Assembly: GCA_027311945.1 (NCBI GenBank)
Contig: DAICXZ010000030.1
Coordinates: forward strand, 433,338-497,337
Source of the DNA: Erythrobacter sp.
GTDB lineage: Bacteria > Pseudomonadota > Alphaproteobacteria > Sphingomonadales > Sphingomonadaceae
DNA: 64,000 bases
Direction: 5' to 3'
The notes under the pieces were generated by a model. The model did no database searches, was not told the DNA's origin, and saw only the letters and a program-made list of their open reading frames with translations. Below are positions 36,501 to 48,148 of the stretch, piece after piece (positions within the stretch are counted from its first letter, which is position 1; every line of letters begins with the position of its first letter). The position numbers were made by a program, and so were the translations under genes.

Positions 36501-36572
36501 GGCTCAGTCTCCTTCACGGGACTGACGCATGGAGGGGCTGGCTGGTTCCGACGCTCAGAACCAGCCCGCCGA

Positions 36573-36704
36573 TCAGTTGATCGCTTCCTCGCTGGTGTTG
36601 GCGACCGATTCCAGATCCTGGCCGACGCCGCGCACCGTGTTGCAGGCGGCAAGCGCCAGCGCGCAGGAGCCAATGGCGAGGGTGAGCAGGGCTTTGCGGA
36701 ACAT
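36573..36704 (-). CDS. Entericidin A/B family lipoprotein
   Basis: A 43-residue lipoprotein: basic N-terminus (FRKALLTLAIG), hydrophobic stretch and lipobox LALAAC (Cys21), then the entericidin-like NTVRGVGQDLESV tail. These small lipoproteins come from toxin/antidote pairs in enteric bacteria but occur singly in alphaproteobacteria, where their role is unclear. The gene lies upstream of the copper-storage gene in the same direction, and a joint transcript is plausible. Confidence 0.85.
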   Translation of the reverse strand: MFRKALLTLAIGSCALALAACNTVRGVGQDLESVANTSEEAIN

Positions 36705-36805
36705 CTCTTCAATTCCTTATCAAGTGGCAGGCACGATGCTGCCGCATTTCTAGTGACACTGGCATGAACGCTCGACAATCGAAAACACGCCTCCCGACAA
36801 GGCCA

Positions 36806-36843
36806 AGAAAAAGGGCCGCCCCATCGCTGGAGCGGCCCCTTTC
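36806..36843 (-). terminator. Intrinsic terminator of fhs
   Basis: The stem GGGCCGC / GCGGCCC with a 12-nt loop, read on the minus strand, is followed by TTTTTCTT. It lies about 30 bp after the fhs stop codon. Confidence 0.82.
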
Positions 36844-36866
36844 TGTTCGGCCTCAGGCCGGAACTT

Positions 36867-38531
36867 TTAGAACAGGCCTTCGATCTGGCCGTTCTCGTCG
36901 AGATAGATGTTCTCGGCCGAGGGAACCTTGGGCAGGCCCGGCATGGTCATGATGTCGCCCGCGATAGCCACCACGAAGCCGGCACCGGCCGACAGACGCA
37001 CTTCGCGAATGGCGATCTCGTGGCCTTCGGGCGCACCCAGCGCGGTCGGGTCGGTCGAGAACGAGTACTGCGTCTTGGCCATGCAGACCGGGAAGTTGCC
37101 GTAGCCCATCTCTTCCCACTGCTTGAGCTGCTTGCGCACGGCAGTCGGGATGGCGACATTTGCCGCGCGATAGATCTCGGTGGCGACGGTCTCGATCTTT
37201 TCGGCCAGCGGCATTTCGCTGGGGTAAAGCTGATCGAAGTCGGGCGCACCGGCATCGGCTTTGGTGGCGACGATCTTCGCCAGTTCCTCGGCACCCGCGC
37301 CGCCTTCGGCCCAGTGCTTGCAGATCACGGCATCGGCACCGTATTCCTTGGCCATTTCCTGGATCACGGCGATTTCGGCGTCGGTATCGAGGTAGAAGTG
37401 GTTGATCGCGATGGTCGGCGTGATGCCGAACTTCTTCACGTTCTCGATATGACGCTTGAGGTTCACCGAACCGGCACGCACGGCTTCGACGTTCTCGCCT
37501 TCGGTCAGCTGGGCCTTGGGCACGCCGCCGTTCATCTTGAGCGAGCGCACGGTGGCCACCAGCACGATGGCATCGGGCTTGAGGCCCGCCATGCGGCACT
37601 TGATATCCATAAACTTTTCCGCGCCGAGGTCGGCACCGAAGCCCGCTTCGGTCACGACATAGTCGGCCATACGCAGCGCGGTCTTGGTGGCGATCACCGA
37701 GTTACAGCCGTGCGCGATGTTGGCGAAGGGGCCGCCGTGGAGGAACGCGGGGCGGTTTTCCAACGTCTGCACGAGGTTCGGCAGGATGGCGTCCTTCAGC
37801 AGCACGGTCATGGCCGGGTCGGCCTTGATGTCGCGGCAGAACACCGGGGTGCGATCACGGCGATAGGCCACGATGATGTCGCCGAGGCGCTTCTGCAGGT
37901 CGTCGAGGTCCGAAGCCAGGCACAGGATGGCCATGATTTCCGAAGCCACGGTGATGTCGAAGCCGGTTTCGCGCGGGAAGCCGTTCGACACGCCGCCGAG
38001 CGGGCCGACAATCTCGCGCAGCGCGCGGTCGTTCATGTCGAGCACACGGCGCCAGGTGACGCGGCGCAGGTCGATCTCGAGCGAATTGCCCCAGTAGATG
38101 TGGTTGTCGATCATGGCGCTCAGCAGGTTGTGCGCCGAGGTGATCGCGTGGAAGTCGCCGGTGAAGTGGAGGTTGATCTCGTCCATCGGCATGACCTGCG
38201 ACTTGCCGCCGCCAGCGCCGCCGCCCTTCACACCGAAGCATGGGCCGAGCGAGGGCTCGCGCAGACACAGCATGGTCTTCTTGCCGATGCGGTGGAGCGC
38301 ATCGCTGAGGCCGACCGAGGTGGTGGTCTTGCCTTCGCCGGCAGGCGTCGGGTTGATGGCGGTAACGAGGATCAGCTTGCCGTTGCTGGTGGTGGGCAGG
38401 GTGGCGGTGTCGACCTTGGCCTTGTACTTGCCATAGGGAATCAGCGCGTCGTCTGGCACGCCGGCGTTCTTCGCTACCTCAGTGATCGGAATGAGCGTCG
38501 CCTGGCGGGCGATTTCGATATCGGTGGGCAT
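36867..38531 (-). CDS. fhs: Formate-tetrahydrofolate ligase
   Basis: ATP-dependent synthesis of 10-formyl-THF from formate. The 554-residue protein has the P-loop [11 protein letters not shown] (61-71), the [20 protein letters not shown] region and a [12 protein letters not shown] stretch typical of the family. The start [10 protein letters not shown] was chosen; the open frame continues about 480 codons upstream, antisense to rmuC, without family features. It is monocistronic with a 240-bp upstream region. Its product feeds Fmt and purine synthesis. Confidence 0.97.
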   Translation of the reverse strand: MPTDIEIARQATLIPITEVAKNAGVPDDALIPYGKYKAKVDTATLPTTSNGKLILVTAINPTPAGEGKTTTSVGLSDALHRIGKKTMLCLREPSLGPCFGVKGGGAGGGKSQVMPMDEINLHFTGDFHAITSAHNLLSAMIDNHIYWGNSLEIDLRRVTWRRVLDMNDRALREIVGPLGGVSNGFPRETGFDITVASEIMAILCLASDLDDLQKRLGDIIVAYRRDRTPVFCRDIKADPAMTVLLKDAILPNLVQTLENRPAFLHGGPFANIAHGCNSVIATKTALRMADYVVTEAGFGADLGAEKFMDIKCRMAGLKPDAIVLVATVRSLKMNGGVPKAQLTEGENVEAVRAGSVNLKRHIENVKKFGITPTIAINHFYLDTDAEIAVIQEMAKEYGADAVICKHWAEGGAGAEELAKIVATKADAGAPDFDQLYPSEMPLAEKIETVATEIYRAANVAIPTAVRKQLKQWEEMGYGNFPVCMAKTQYSFSTDPTALGAPEGHEIAIREVRLSAGAGFVVAIAGDIMTMPGLPKVPSAENIYLDENGQIEGLF

Positions 38532-38771
38532 TAACCTGTCCTTTCCCGTGTTCGGCCGGCAGCGGGTGCGCCGGATTTCGTAAGCGCGAAATTTTCGCGA
38601 ATCTGAATTTGTAAGCAACCCATACGATTTTTTGGGCGCGATGCTCAAGCGGAAACTCTGGCGTTGCAGGCGCTTTTCGCCTGAGCGGGGGATGAGCGGG
38701 GTAGGCCGCTTGTGCAAGGCGGCGCTAGCGGTTAGGTTCGCCTTTCGTTCCCTATTTTTGCGAGTTTGTCG

Positions 38772-40211
38772 ATGCCCGTTGAAGCGATTGTTGCCGCGCT
38801 GCTTGCGCTTTTGCTGGGGGTGGCGGTTGGCTGGCTGATGTGGGGCCGCGATCTGGCGCGGCTGCGCGGAGAGCTGGATGCGGCGACCTTGGCGGCGAAG
38901 GAATTGGACGAGAAGTTCCGCCGCGCGATCGTCGATCTGCAAGGCGCGGTGGTGCGCGCCGAGCGGGCCGATGCGCTGGCTGGCGAACTGGAGAAGGTCC
39001 GCGCCGAACGCGAAGGCGCGTTGAACAGGCTCGCCACGCTGGAGGCGAACGAGACCAATGCCGAAAAGCAGATTGCCCTGCTCAAGGAAGCGCGCGAGGA
39101 ACTGCTGCGCGAGTTCAAGGTGACGGGTAGCGAGGTGCTGGGCAAGGCGCAGGAGAAATTCATCGCCGATGCCGCCGCGCGGTTGGGCGATGCCGAGACC
39201 AAGAACAAGGAGGCCGTCGCCAACCTGCTCAAGCCGGTGAGCGAGCGGCTGGAGAAGTACGAGCGCACGGTCGGCACGCTGGAACAGCAGCGCGTCAACG
39301 CATTTGGCGAGTTGAAGGGCCTGCTTGACCGGATGCACCTCAGCCAGGAGGAGGTCCGGCGCGAGGCGCAGCGGCTTGGCAACTCGCTCACCAATGCGCC
39401 CAAGGCGCGCGGGCGCTGGGGCGAGCGGGCCTTGCAGAACGTGCTCGAACAGTGCGGGCTGGCGCAGCACACCGATTTCCTGCTCGAACAATCGATCGAG
39501 ACCGACGATGGGCGGCTGCGGCCCGACGCCATCGTCAAGGTGCCGGGGCAGAAGAAGCTGGTGATCGATGCCAAGGTCTCGCTCAACGCCTATCAGGCCG
39601 CTTTCGAGGCCGACGACGACGAGGAGCGCAAGCGCCACCTGAAGCTCCACGCGCAATCGATGCGCAACCACGTGCAGACGCTGGGTACGAAGAGCTATCA
39701 GAGCCAGTTCGAGGACGCGCCGGATTATGTGGTGATGTTCGTGCCGGGCGAGCATTTCGTAGCCGCCGCCTTGGAGGCTGACCCCGAGCTGTGGGACTTC
39801 GCCTTCGAGAAGAAGGTGCTGTTGGCGACGCCCACCAACCTTGTCGCCATTGCGCGCACCGTGGCGCAGGTCTGGCGGCAGGATGCGCTCGCCAACGAAG
39901 CACGCGAGATCGGCCGCATCGGGACCGAGCTTTACGGGCGGCTTGAAACCGCCGCGCAGCATCTCAAACGCATGGGCGGCGGGCTCGAATCGGCAGTGAA
40001 GAACTACAACAGCTTCGTTGGCAGCTTTGAACGCAACGTGCTTACATCGGCGCGGCGGATGCAGGAAAAGGGCATCGAAATCGGCAAGCGCGAGATCGAG
40101 GAAGTGCCGTTCGTCGAAGGCGTTCCGCGCTATGTCGCGGCAGACCTTGCGTCAGAGCCAGAGGCAGCCCAGATTGGGGCCGACGAGCGAAGAGAGGAAG
40201 TCGAGCAATGA
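38772..40211 (+). CDS. rmuC: RmuC domain DNA recombination protein
   Basis: A 479-residue protein anchored by an N-terminal transmembrane helix ([19 protein letters not shown]). An extended coiled coil (about residues 30-190) is followed by the nuclease-like RmuC core: [50 protein letters not shown] and [14 protein letters not shown]. RmuC limits inversion-type rearrangements, and the core resembles restriction-endonuclease folds. The ATG at 38772 is preferred over a TTG two codons earlier. Its end overlaps the next gene by four bases. Confidence 0.95.
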   Translation: MPVEAIVAALLALLLGVAVGWLMWGRDLARLRGELDAATLAAKELDEKFRRAIVDLQGAVVRAERADALAGELEKVRAEREGALNRLATLEANETNAEKQIALLKEAREELLREFKVTGSEVLGKAQEKFIADAAARLGDAETKNKEAVANLLKPVSERLEKYERTVGTLEQQRVNAFGELKGLLDRMHLSQEEVRREAQRLGNSLTNAPKARGRWGERALQNVLEQCGLAQHTDFLLEQSIETDDGRLRPDAIVKVPGQKKLVIDAKVSLNAYQAAFEADDDEERKRHLKLHAQSMRNHVQTLGTKSYQSQFEDAPDYVVMFVPGEHFVAAALEADPELWDFAFEKKVLLATPTNLVAIARTVAQVWRQDALANEAREIGRIGTELYGRLETAAQHLKRMGGGLESAVKNYNSFVGSFERNVLTSARRMQEKGIEIGKREIEEVPFVEGVPRYVAADLASEPEAAQIGADERREEVEQ

Positions 40212-40954
40212 GGTCTGCACGTGCCCGCCAGGTTGGCTTGCTGTTGGTAGCAGGCGCCATGGTGCTGCAAGGGTGCAACCGAAGCGATCCGCCTGCCGAC
40301 CAGATCGAACAGGCGGTTTCCGACACTGTCGACCAGATCGAGGAAACGCCTCAGCCTGAGGGCCCCTTCGCCCCGCGCGACGAGTGCGCGAAAGTGGCAG
40401 GGGCCTCGCCGTTTCTAGCCGAGATCCGCAGTGCGGTCTCCGCCCGCGACACCGCGGCTTTCGTGGCGCTCGCGGCGGAAGACGTTAAGCTCGATTTCGG
40501 CGGCGGCGCAGGGCACGATCAGCTGCGTTCGATGCTGTCGACGGACAGTGCGGCGCTGTGGGCCAAGCTCGATCAGTTGATGACGCTCGGCTGCGCGTCG
40601 GATGGTGATGCGCTGATCACGCTGCCCTGGTATTTCGCGCAGGATATCAGCGCCGATCCTTACACGGGCATGATCGTGACCGGAGCGGGCGTGCCCGTGC
40701 ACGAAACCGCGGCCGAGCAGGCACCCGTCATTGCAGCCATATCGTGGGATGTGGTCGAGTTGATTGACGGCGTCAGCGAGGATTCGGGCTTTGCCCATGT
40801 CCGCTGGCAACGCCGGGAATCGCCGGCGACCAAGCCGACCGTGATCGAGGGCTATATCGACGCTACGCGGCTGCGAAGCCTTATCGATTATCGCCTGCTC
40901 GCCGCTAGCCGCAACGGCAAGTGGCGGATCACCAGCCTGATCGCTGGGGATTGA
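40208..40954 (+). CDS. Putative lipoprotein of unknown function
   Basis: A 248-residue protein with a basic N-terminus, hydrophobic segment and lipobox VLQGC (Cys23), so it is probably attached to a membrane. The mature part has a low-complexity Asp/Glu/Pro-rich linker and then an NTF2-like or SH3-like region (IVTGAGVPVHETAAEQAPVI resembles a bacterial SH3 start). No named family is recognised. It overlaps rmuC (ATGA), so it is translationally coupled to it. Confidence 0.72.
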   Translation: MRSARARQVGLLLVAGAMVLQGCNRSDPPADQIEQAVSDTVDQIEETPQPEGPFAPRDECAKVAGASPFLAEIRSAVSARDTAAFVALAAEDVKLDFGGGAGHDQLRSMLSTDSAALWAKLDQLMTLGCASDGDALITLPWYFAQDISADPYTGMIVTGAGVPVHETAAEQAPVIAAISWDVVELIDGVSEDSGFAHVRWQRRESPATKPTVIEGYIDATRLRSLIDYRLLAASRNGKWRITSLIAGD

Positions 40955-41004
40955 GGCTTAGGTTGTCGCCGCGGACCTGAGCCGGGGCTGGGCTTGCAGA
41001 GGCT

Positions 41005-41805
41005 TCAGCCCTCCAGCGACGCCAGCACCTCGTAAGCCAGCACTGCCGCTGCGACCGCCGCGTTGAGGCTGTCAGCGCGGCCCTTCATCGGCATCGTCAC
41101 GCGCAGGTCGCAGGCCAATTCATAGTCCTCGGGCAGGCCGCGCGATTCGTTGCCGACCATCACGAAGCACGGCGCGGCATAGGGCGCCCCGCGATAGGGA
41201 ACCGCCTCGCGCAGAGACGCTGCCACCAACTGTCCCTCTCCGGCGCGCAGCCAGCCGAGGAATTCGTTCCATCCCGCCTGCGCGATACCTTGCGTGAACA
41301 CGGCGCCCATGCTCGCGCGCACGGCCTCGACGCTGAACGGATCGGCGCAATCGTCGATCAGGATCAGCCCGCCTGCACCCACAGCATCGCCGGTGCGCAG
41401 CATCGTGCCAAGGTTGCCCGGATCGCGCAGCGCCTGCGCCACCAGCCAGATATTGGCTGACGAGCGATCAAGCGCGCTCAGCGAGGTGTCGAACTCTGCG
41501 AACACGCCCGCCACGCCCTGCGGGTTATCCTTGCCGGTTATCTTCGAGAGAATATCGGCGCTGGTCACGATCACCTCGCCGCCGCTCGCCAGCACATCGC
41601 CCTCCAGTGCTTCGAGTAGCGGGTGCGGGTCGCGCCCATTGGCCATCACCAGCATCTGCGGCAGACGGCCCGAAGCGCGCGCGTCGGTCAGGAGGCGCAG
41701 CCCTTCGGCGAGGAACAGGCCTTCACGTTTGCGGTGTTTCTTGTCGCGCAGGCTCTTCAGCAGCTTGACGGTGGGGTTGGAAAAACCGGTGATCTCGCGG
41801 CGCAT
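41005..41805 (-). CDS. TrmH/SpoU-family RNA 2'-O-methyltransferase
   Basis: A 266-residue SPOUT-class enzyme with an N-terminal RNA-binding extension (RDKKHRKREGLFLAEG). Its catalytic domain has WLVAQALRDPGNLGTMLRTGDAVG, the ADPFSVEAVRASMGAVF motif, FVMVGNESRGLP and the C-terminal DSLNAAVAAAVLAYEV knot. It methylates rRNA or tRNA ribose; the exact site is not predictable. Its start overlaps the ptsH stop by one base, so it closes the chvI-ptsH transcript. Confidence 0.93.
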   Translation of the reverse strand: MRREITGFSNPTVKLLKSLRDKKHRKREGLFLAEGLRLLTDARASGRLPQMLVMANGRDPHPLLEALEGDVLASGGEVIVTSADILSKITGKDNPQGVAGVFAEFDTSLSALDRSSANIWLVAQALRDPGNLGTMLRTGDAVGAGGLILIDDCADPFSVEAVRASMGAVFTQGIAQAGWNEFLGWLRAGEGQLVAASLREAVPYRGAPYAAPCFVMVGNESRGLPEDYELACDLRVTMPMKGRADSLNAAVAAAVLAYEVLASLEG

Positions 41806-42098
41806 CAGTCCTCGCCGAAACCGGCTTCGACCATCGCCACCAGCTCCGCCAGCCGAGCTTCGTGATCGGCGCCCGAGACGCGGATCGTGACCGTGTCACC
41901 CTTGGCCGCGCCGAGCATCATCAGGCTGAGGATCGAACCGCCCGCAGCCTCATGCCCTTCCTTGTTGATCACGCACACCCGCGTGCCTTCCATGCCCGAT
42001 ACGCAGGTCACGAACTTGGCGCTTGCGCGCGCATGCAGGCCGCGCTTGTTGACGATCAGGACTTCGGCGCTGACGGTATCGGTGGTCGTCTGGCTCAT
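41805..42098 (-). CDS. ptsH: HPr phosphocarrier protein (PTS)
   Basis: A 97-residue HPr. The active His is His22 in RGLHARASAKF, and the regulatory Ser is Ser55 in AAGGSILSLMMLGA. Both are intact, so it can be phosphorylated by Enzyme I-type proteins and by HprK, encoded 1.4 kb upstream in the same cluster. With EIIA-Man and no sugar permease nearby, this is a regulatory rather than transport PTS. The start was chosen where HPr homology begins. It overlaps the EIIA stop by ATGA. Confidence 0.95.
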   Translation of the reverse strand: MSQTTTDTVSAEVLIVNKRGLHARASAKFVTCVSGMEGTRVCVINKEGHEAAGGSILSLMMLGAAKGDTVTIRVSGADHEARLAELVAMVEAGFGED

Positions 42099-42499
42099 GC
42101 GTGTTGCCCGAGAAATTCGCTCGCTATGGTGATGTAGTTGCGGCCCGCCTCGCGCGCAGCTTCCGATGCGTCGTGCAGCGACAGCTCCTTGCGGGCACCC
42201 GCCAAGCGGATCAGCATCGGCAGGTTGATTCCCGCGATCACTTCGGTGCGGCCCTGATCGAGCAGCGAGATCGCGAGGTTCGACGGGGTGCCGCCGAACA
42301 GGTCGGTGAGGATGATCACACCCCGGCCGGTGTCGACCTCGGCAATGGCGTCGGCGATGTCCTTGCGGCGCACTTCCATATCGTCGTGCGGGCCGATGCA
42401 CACGGGCACCACGGCCGCCTGCTTGCCGACCACGTGCTCCATCGCGGCGACGAATTCGCGGGCCAGCTGGCCATGGGTTACGAGGATCAGCCCGATCAT
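42095..42499 (-). CDS. PTS EIIA component, mannose family (regulatory)
   Basis: A 134-residue EIIA-Man-like domain. The phosphoryl-accepting His is His9 in LILVTHGQLA. The ILTDLFGGTPSNLA motif near residue 66 is fully conserved. No EIIB or EIIC domain follows, so it accepts phosphate from HPr only for signalling, as in other alphaproteobacteria. The start MIGLILV was chosen; upstream sequence in the frame overlaps rapZ antiparallel noise. It is 49 bp downstream of rapZ. Confidence 0.94.
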   Translation of the reverse strand: MIGLILVTHGQLAREFVAAMEHVVGKQAAVVPVCIGPHDDMEVRRKDIADAIAEVDTGRGVIILTDLFGGTPSNLAISLLDQGRTEVIAGINLPMLIRLAGARKELSLHDASEAAREAGRNYITIASEFLGQHA

Positions 42500-42548
42500 T
42501 TCGGAAGGCCGCCAATCGAGATAAGATGCATAGGGTTTGCCACTAGAG

Positions 42549-43457
42549 TCACGGGTGTTGCGTGCCTTCGACAAGCTCGGCCGCGCGCGAGCCCAGATTG
42601 CGGTGAATGACCGTGGGCGAAAAGCCCGCCTCACGCAAGACCTCCGCCAGCTTCTGCGCAGAGTATACACTGCGATGACGGCCGCCGGTGCAGCCGAAGG
42701 CGATGTTCACATAGGTCTTTCCCTGCACCGCGTAGCGCGGGAGCAGTTCGGTCACCAGATCGGCGATCTTCGCGAAGGCACTGGGGAAGGTAGGGTCGCG
42801 CTCGATATGTTCGCCCACGGCGGCGTCGAGCCCGGTCTGCTGCCTTAGCTCATCGACCCAGTGCGGGTTGTCGATGAAGCGCATGTCGAACACCAGATCG
42901 GCCGAAGGCGGCATGCCGCGTGAGAAGCCGAAGCTGGAAACGGTGATGGTGAGCTGCTGCGACGCCGAAGAGGCGAAGCGTTCGCGCACCGCCAGCTTGA
43001 GTTCGTTGACCGTGTAGTTGGTGGTGTCGATCAGTATCTCGGCCCAGCGGCGCAGCGGGGCGAGCAACTCGCGCTCGGCGGCGATGCCCGAGGAAACCGG
43101 CAGGTCGGCGGCGAGGAAGTGGCGGCGGCGGGTCTCGTTGAAGCGGCGCTCCAGCTCGTGGCCGGCACAGTCGAGAAAGACCGTGGTCAGTTCGATCCGG
43201 CGATCGCCGACAAAAGCCTTGGCCTGTTCGATGATGTCGACCGGAACGAAGCCGCGCGTTCGGCAATCGCAGCCGATGGCGAGCGGGTAGCCCGCGCCGT
43301 CAGGTCCGATCAGGCGATCAAGCAGGCGGACAGGGAAATTGTCGATCGCTTCCCAGCCCAGATCTTCCAGCTCACGCAGAACGGTCGACTTGCCCGCGCC
43401 GAGCATGCCGGTGACCAGCAGGATACGCTGGGGATCGTCAGTTTGCGACGCGACCAT
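42549..43457 (-). CDS. rapZ: RNase adapter protein RapZ
   Basis: A 302-residue protein with P-loop GMLGAGKST (17-25), a DCRTRGF segment near residue 64 and the C-terminal domain ending in NIAFGCTGGRHRSVYSAQ. In enterobacteria RapZ binds GlcN6P and guides RNase E to a small RNA; in alphaproteobacteria its role is less clear, but the gene is always next to PTS genes. The last nine residues (ELVEGTQHP) extend beyond the usual end and are encoded by a 14-bp match to the dispersed repeat core. Confidence 0.94.
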   Translation of the reverse strand: MVASQTDDPQRILLVTGMLGAGKSTVLRELEDLGWEAIDNFPVRLLDRLIGPDGAGYPLAIGCDCRTRGFVPVDIIEQAKAFVGDRRIELTTVFLDCAGHELERRFNETRRRHFLAADLPVSSGIAAERELLAPLRRWAEILIDTTNYTVNELKLAVRERFASSASQQLTITVSSFGFSRGMPPSADLVFDMRFIDNPHWVDELRQQTGLDAAVGEHIERDPTFPSAFAKIADLVTELLPRYAVQGKTYVNIAFGCTGGRHRSVYSAQKLAEVLREAGFSPTVIHRNLGSRAAELVEGTQHP

Positions 43458-43499
43458 CGGGCGGGGTCAATGCGCTTTTGCGGCGCAAAAGGAAAGACC

Positions 43500-43958
43500 C
43501 TAAGCGCATGGTGGCAAGGGCGTCCCATGCTGGCGCAGAGCCCAGCGTGCCCGCAGGGGCACAGTGGCGGCATCGGGATAGAGCGGCAGACGAGGCACGG
43601 CGATGCCGCACCAGCTTGCCGAGGCCAGCTTTTCCGGCAGGCGCGGGGCCTCGGGATCGAGCACGATAGCGAGGGCCACCGGGGCGCTGGCGGTGGGCAG
43701 GGCGACGAGGCCGACGCCGCGCACTTCGATCAGCCCGGCAATGTGCGGCGGGGGCGAGGCGATCAGCTGGCCGTTCTCGGCTGCGAGCGTCACCCCGTCA
43801 TCGCCAATCAGCAGCGCACCCGATTCGATCAGCGCCAACGCCAGGCTCGACTTGCCCGCGCCGGGCGGGCCTTCGATCAGCAGCGCGCGCCCCTCGATCG
43901 CGACGCAGCTGACATTGGCGACCACCATGCCCATTTTGGGGCTCAAGTCGGGGCTCAT
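43500..43958 (-). CDS. hprK: HPr kinase/phosphorylase, short alphaproteobacterial form
   Basis: Only 152 residues, against about 310 in Firmicutes: the N-terminal domain is absent and the catalytic core remains. Walker A is EGPPGAGKSS (29-38), the acidic DDGV is at 53-56, and the HprK signature-like IAGLIEVRGVGLV follows. It phosphorylates HPr on Ser55. It overlaps chvG by four bases (ATGA), so it is coupled to the two-component genes. Confidence 0.93.
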   Translation of the reverse strand: MSPDLSPKMGMVVANVSCVAIEGRALLIEGPPGAGKSSLALALIESGALLIGDDGVTLAAENGQLIASPPPHIAGLIEVRGVGLVALPTASAPVALAIVLDPEAPRLPEKLASASWCGIAVPRLPLYPDAATVPLRARWALRQHGTPLPPCA

Positions 43959-45508
43959 GCTGGCGCCAGTTCGAACATCAGGCAGGCGCCCCCCAGCGGA
44001 CTTTCGCCAGCGACCGTGAGCGTGCCGTCGTGCGCTTCGATGATGGTGCGGGCGATGGCGAGGCCGAGCCCCGAATGGTTGCCGAAGTTCTCGTGATCGG
44101 GCCTTTGCGAATGGAACCGGCGGAACACCTTTTCGCGCTCGGCCTCGGGAATGCCGGGGCCTTCATCGCAGACCAGCGTGGCCAGCCGGTTGCCGCGCTG
44201 CCGGATGGTGACCGCGATGGTGCCGCCCGGTGGCGAGAACGAGACGGCGTTGTCTATGAGGTTCTCTGCCACCCGCTCCAGCCGCAGCGGCACGCCCAAC
44301 ACGCGGGCATCGTCCACCTGCTTGTCGACCGTCACCACACAGTCACGCGTTTCGCCGCGCGCCTGCTTGGTCGCGACGACATTGGCGAACAGCTCGGCCA
44401 GATCGACCATCTCGAAAGTGGCGCGGCTGAGTTCGGCGTCGATCCGGCTGGCTTCGGAAATCTCGCTCACCAACCGGTCAATCCGGCGCACGTCGTGCGC
44501 GGCGACTTGTTCCAGCTGGGCGCGCAGGCCGGGCTCTGTCACGCGGGGCAGCGATTCGATCGCGCTGCGCAAGGATGCGAGCGGGTTCTTGATCTCGTGC
44601 GCAACATCGGCGGCGAAGCTTTCGACCGCATCGATCCGGTGGCGCAGCGCGCCAGTCATGTCAGAGACCGCGCGGGCAAGCAGGCCGATTTCGTCGGCGC
44701 GTTCGTCCATGCGCGGCACCTCGATCTCACGCTCGCGCCCGGCGCGCACCTTCACCGCCGCGCGTACCAGCCGCCGCAGCGGCTCGATGATGGTGGCGGC
44801 GAGATAGAGCGAAAGCACGATCGACACCGCCAGGGCGATGAAGATGATCGTCAGCAGACTGGTGCGCGCGCTGCGCACCGCCTGCGTAATATCGACCGCG
44901 TTGCGGGTGGTGAGCAGGCTGGCCCCGTTAAGGCCCACAGGCGCGGCGGCATTGATCATCGGCGTGCCGTCGGGTGCGCGGCGCAGCTCGATCTGGGTGA
45001 ACCCCTGCTGGCGCACGCGCGCAAGTTCAGGCCATGCGTCGGCGGCAAGATCATCGGGTTCGGCATAAAGCGGGGCGACATCTGCCCCCACCGCGAAGTT
45101 CACGGCTTGATCGGTCCACCGCGCAAGGTCGTCGGTGAGGGGGGCCGCGACCGGATCCGACAATGAATATGCTGGCGTATCGAGCTCGAAGCTGTCGGCG
45201 ATCAGCGTGCCTGCGGCATCGTACATGCGCAGCCGCATGCGCTGTTCCTTGCCGATCTGCACCAGCAGCGCCTTCTGCCGCTCGGGCGTGGCCCCGGCCA
45301 GCGCCTCGGCGGTGATCTGCGCCTCGATGCGGGCGAGCTTGTAGCGTTCGTCGAGCAGCTGGCGGCGGTAGGAATCGAGAAAGAACAGGCTTAGCGCCAG
45401 CACCAGCAGCGGGATGAGGTTCACCGCCAGGATGCGCGCGGTCAGCGAGGCACCAAGCGGAAAGGCCAGCCGTTCGAGCCGACTGGCGCGCAGGTCTTCT
45501 TCAGCCAT
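43955..45508 (-). CDS. chvG: Sensor histidine kinase ChvG (ExoS-type)
   Basis: A 517-residue membrane kinase. TM1 is at about 25-45 and TM2 at 218-241, flanking a periplasmic sensor domain of about 170 residues (ExoS/ChvG type). A HAMP ([15 protein letters not shown]) follows, then the H-box [13 protein letters not shown] with His304, and ATP-binding N, G1 ([10 protein letters not shown]) and G2 (GLGLAIA) boxes. In Rhizobiales the kinase senses acid and envelope stress and is restrained by periplasmic ExoR; exoR is not in this window. It overlaps chvI by 8 bp. Confidence 0.95.
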   Translation of the reverse strand: MAEEDLRASRLERLAFPLGASLTARILAVNLIPLLVLALSLFFLDSYRRQLLDERYKLARIEAQITAEALAGATPERQKALLVQIGKEQRMRLRMYDAAGTLIADSFELDTPAYSLSDPVAAPLTDDLARWTDQAVNFAVGADVAPLYAEPDDLAADAWPELARVRQQGFTQIELRRAPDGTPMINAAAPVGLNGASLLTTRNAVDITQAVRSARTSLLTIIFIALAVSIVLSLYLAATIIEPLRRLVRAAVKVRAGREREIEVPRMDERADEIGLLARAVSDMTGALRHRIDAVESFAADVAHEIKNPLASLRSAIESLPRVTEPGLRAQLEQVAAHDVRRIDRLVSEISEASRIDAELSRATFEMVDLAELFANVVATKQARGETRDCVVTVDKQVDDARVLGVPLRLERVAENLIDNAVSFSPPGGTIAVTIRQRGNRLATLVCDEGPGIPEAEREKVFRRFHSQRPDHENFGNHSGLGLAIARTIIEAHDGTLTVAGESPLGGACLMFELAPA

Positions 45509-46280
45509 CGGCGAAACTGTAGCCCGCGCCGTAAAGCGTTTCGATGGCGGAGAATTCCGGGTCGGCGGCGCGGAACTTGCGGCGCAGGCGCTTGATGTGG
45601 GAATCGACCGTGCGATCGTCGACGAAGATGTCGTCAGGATAGGCCGCGTCCATCAGCTGGTTGCGGCTCTTGATGACGCCGGGCCGACGGGCCAGCTCTT
45701 CGAGGATCAGGAATTCGGTCACCGTCAGGCTGACCTCGCGCCCGCCCCAGGTCACCTGATGGCGCGCCGGGTCCATCGCCAGCCGCCCGCGGGTGATGAC
45801 CCCGCCCTCGGCCTCGCTCGGCGGTTCGCGCAGCTCCTCACCCGGCACCAGCGGCGCGGCGCGGCGCAGGATCGCGCCGATCCGGGCGAGCAGCAGGCGC
45901 TGGCTGAACGGCTTGGCGATATAGTCGTCGGCCCCCATGGCGAGGCCGGCCGCTTCGTCCTCCTCTTCGTCCTTGCTGGTGAGGAAGATCACCGGCAAAC
46001 GCGAGTGTTCGCGCAGCTTTCCGAGCAGCTCCATCCCGTCCATGCGCGGCATCTTGATGTCGAACACGGCAAGGTCTGGCGGGTTCGATAGCAGCGCGCC
46101 CAGCGCCGCCTCGCCATCGGAATAGACGCGCGTGGAGTAGCCCTCCGCCTGCAAGGCGATCGAAAGCGTGGTGAGGATGTTGCGATCATCATCGACCAGC
46201 GCGATCACGCGCTGCGGTTCTCCCGCAGTCTGGTCGGGCCCGGTGCCAGTGCTGTGCTGTTCGTTTGCCGCTTCACTCAT
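45501..46280 (-). CDS. chvI: Response regulator ChvI (OmpR family)
   Basis: A 259-residue regulator. The receiver has DDD at 30-32, the phosphoacceptor Asp74 ([12 protein letters not shown]) and Lys123. The winged-helix effector domain ends with [16 protein letters not shown] and [11 protein letters not shown]. The first 20 residues are an extra polar tail. It is divergent from pckA across 217 bp, the arrangement in which ChvI-type regulators control pckA in rhizobia. It is the first gene of chvI-chvG-hprK-rapZ-EIIA-ptsH-trmH. Confidence 0.95.
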   Translation of the reverse strand: MSEAANEQHSTGTGPDQTAGEPQRVIALVDDDRNILTTLSIALQAEGYSTRVYSDGEAALGALLSNPPDLAVFDIKMPRMDGMELLGKLREHSRLPVIFLTSKDEEEDEAAGLAMGADDYIAKPFSQRLLLARIGAILRRAAPLVPGEELREPPSEAEGGVITRGRLAMDPARHQVTWGGREVSLTVTEFLILEELARRPGVIKSRNQLMDAAYPDDIFVDDRTVDSHIKRLRRKFRAADPEFSAIETLYGAGYSFADG

Positions 46281-46497
46281 GCAATCACCTCGTTACCGGA
46301 GCGGCCTACCGTGCCGGCATCGTTTTCTCAATCTTGCCGCTGTTGCCAGCTTGCACATTGATGTAGCATTTCAGGGCAGTTGCTGCACCTTTGTCGCGCA
46401 GCAAATTGACCTTGCGGGATGCGCGCCCTATGCGCCCTGCCAGTAGCCCGGCGACCGTCCGCGAGCGCCATGACACAACCTGCGTGAGGAGACGCAT

Positions 46498-48117
<1,620 letters not shown>

Positions 48118-48148
48118 CGAAACACGCGAGGGCGGACATCCGGGCCGG

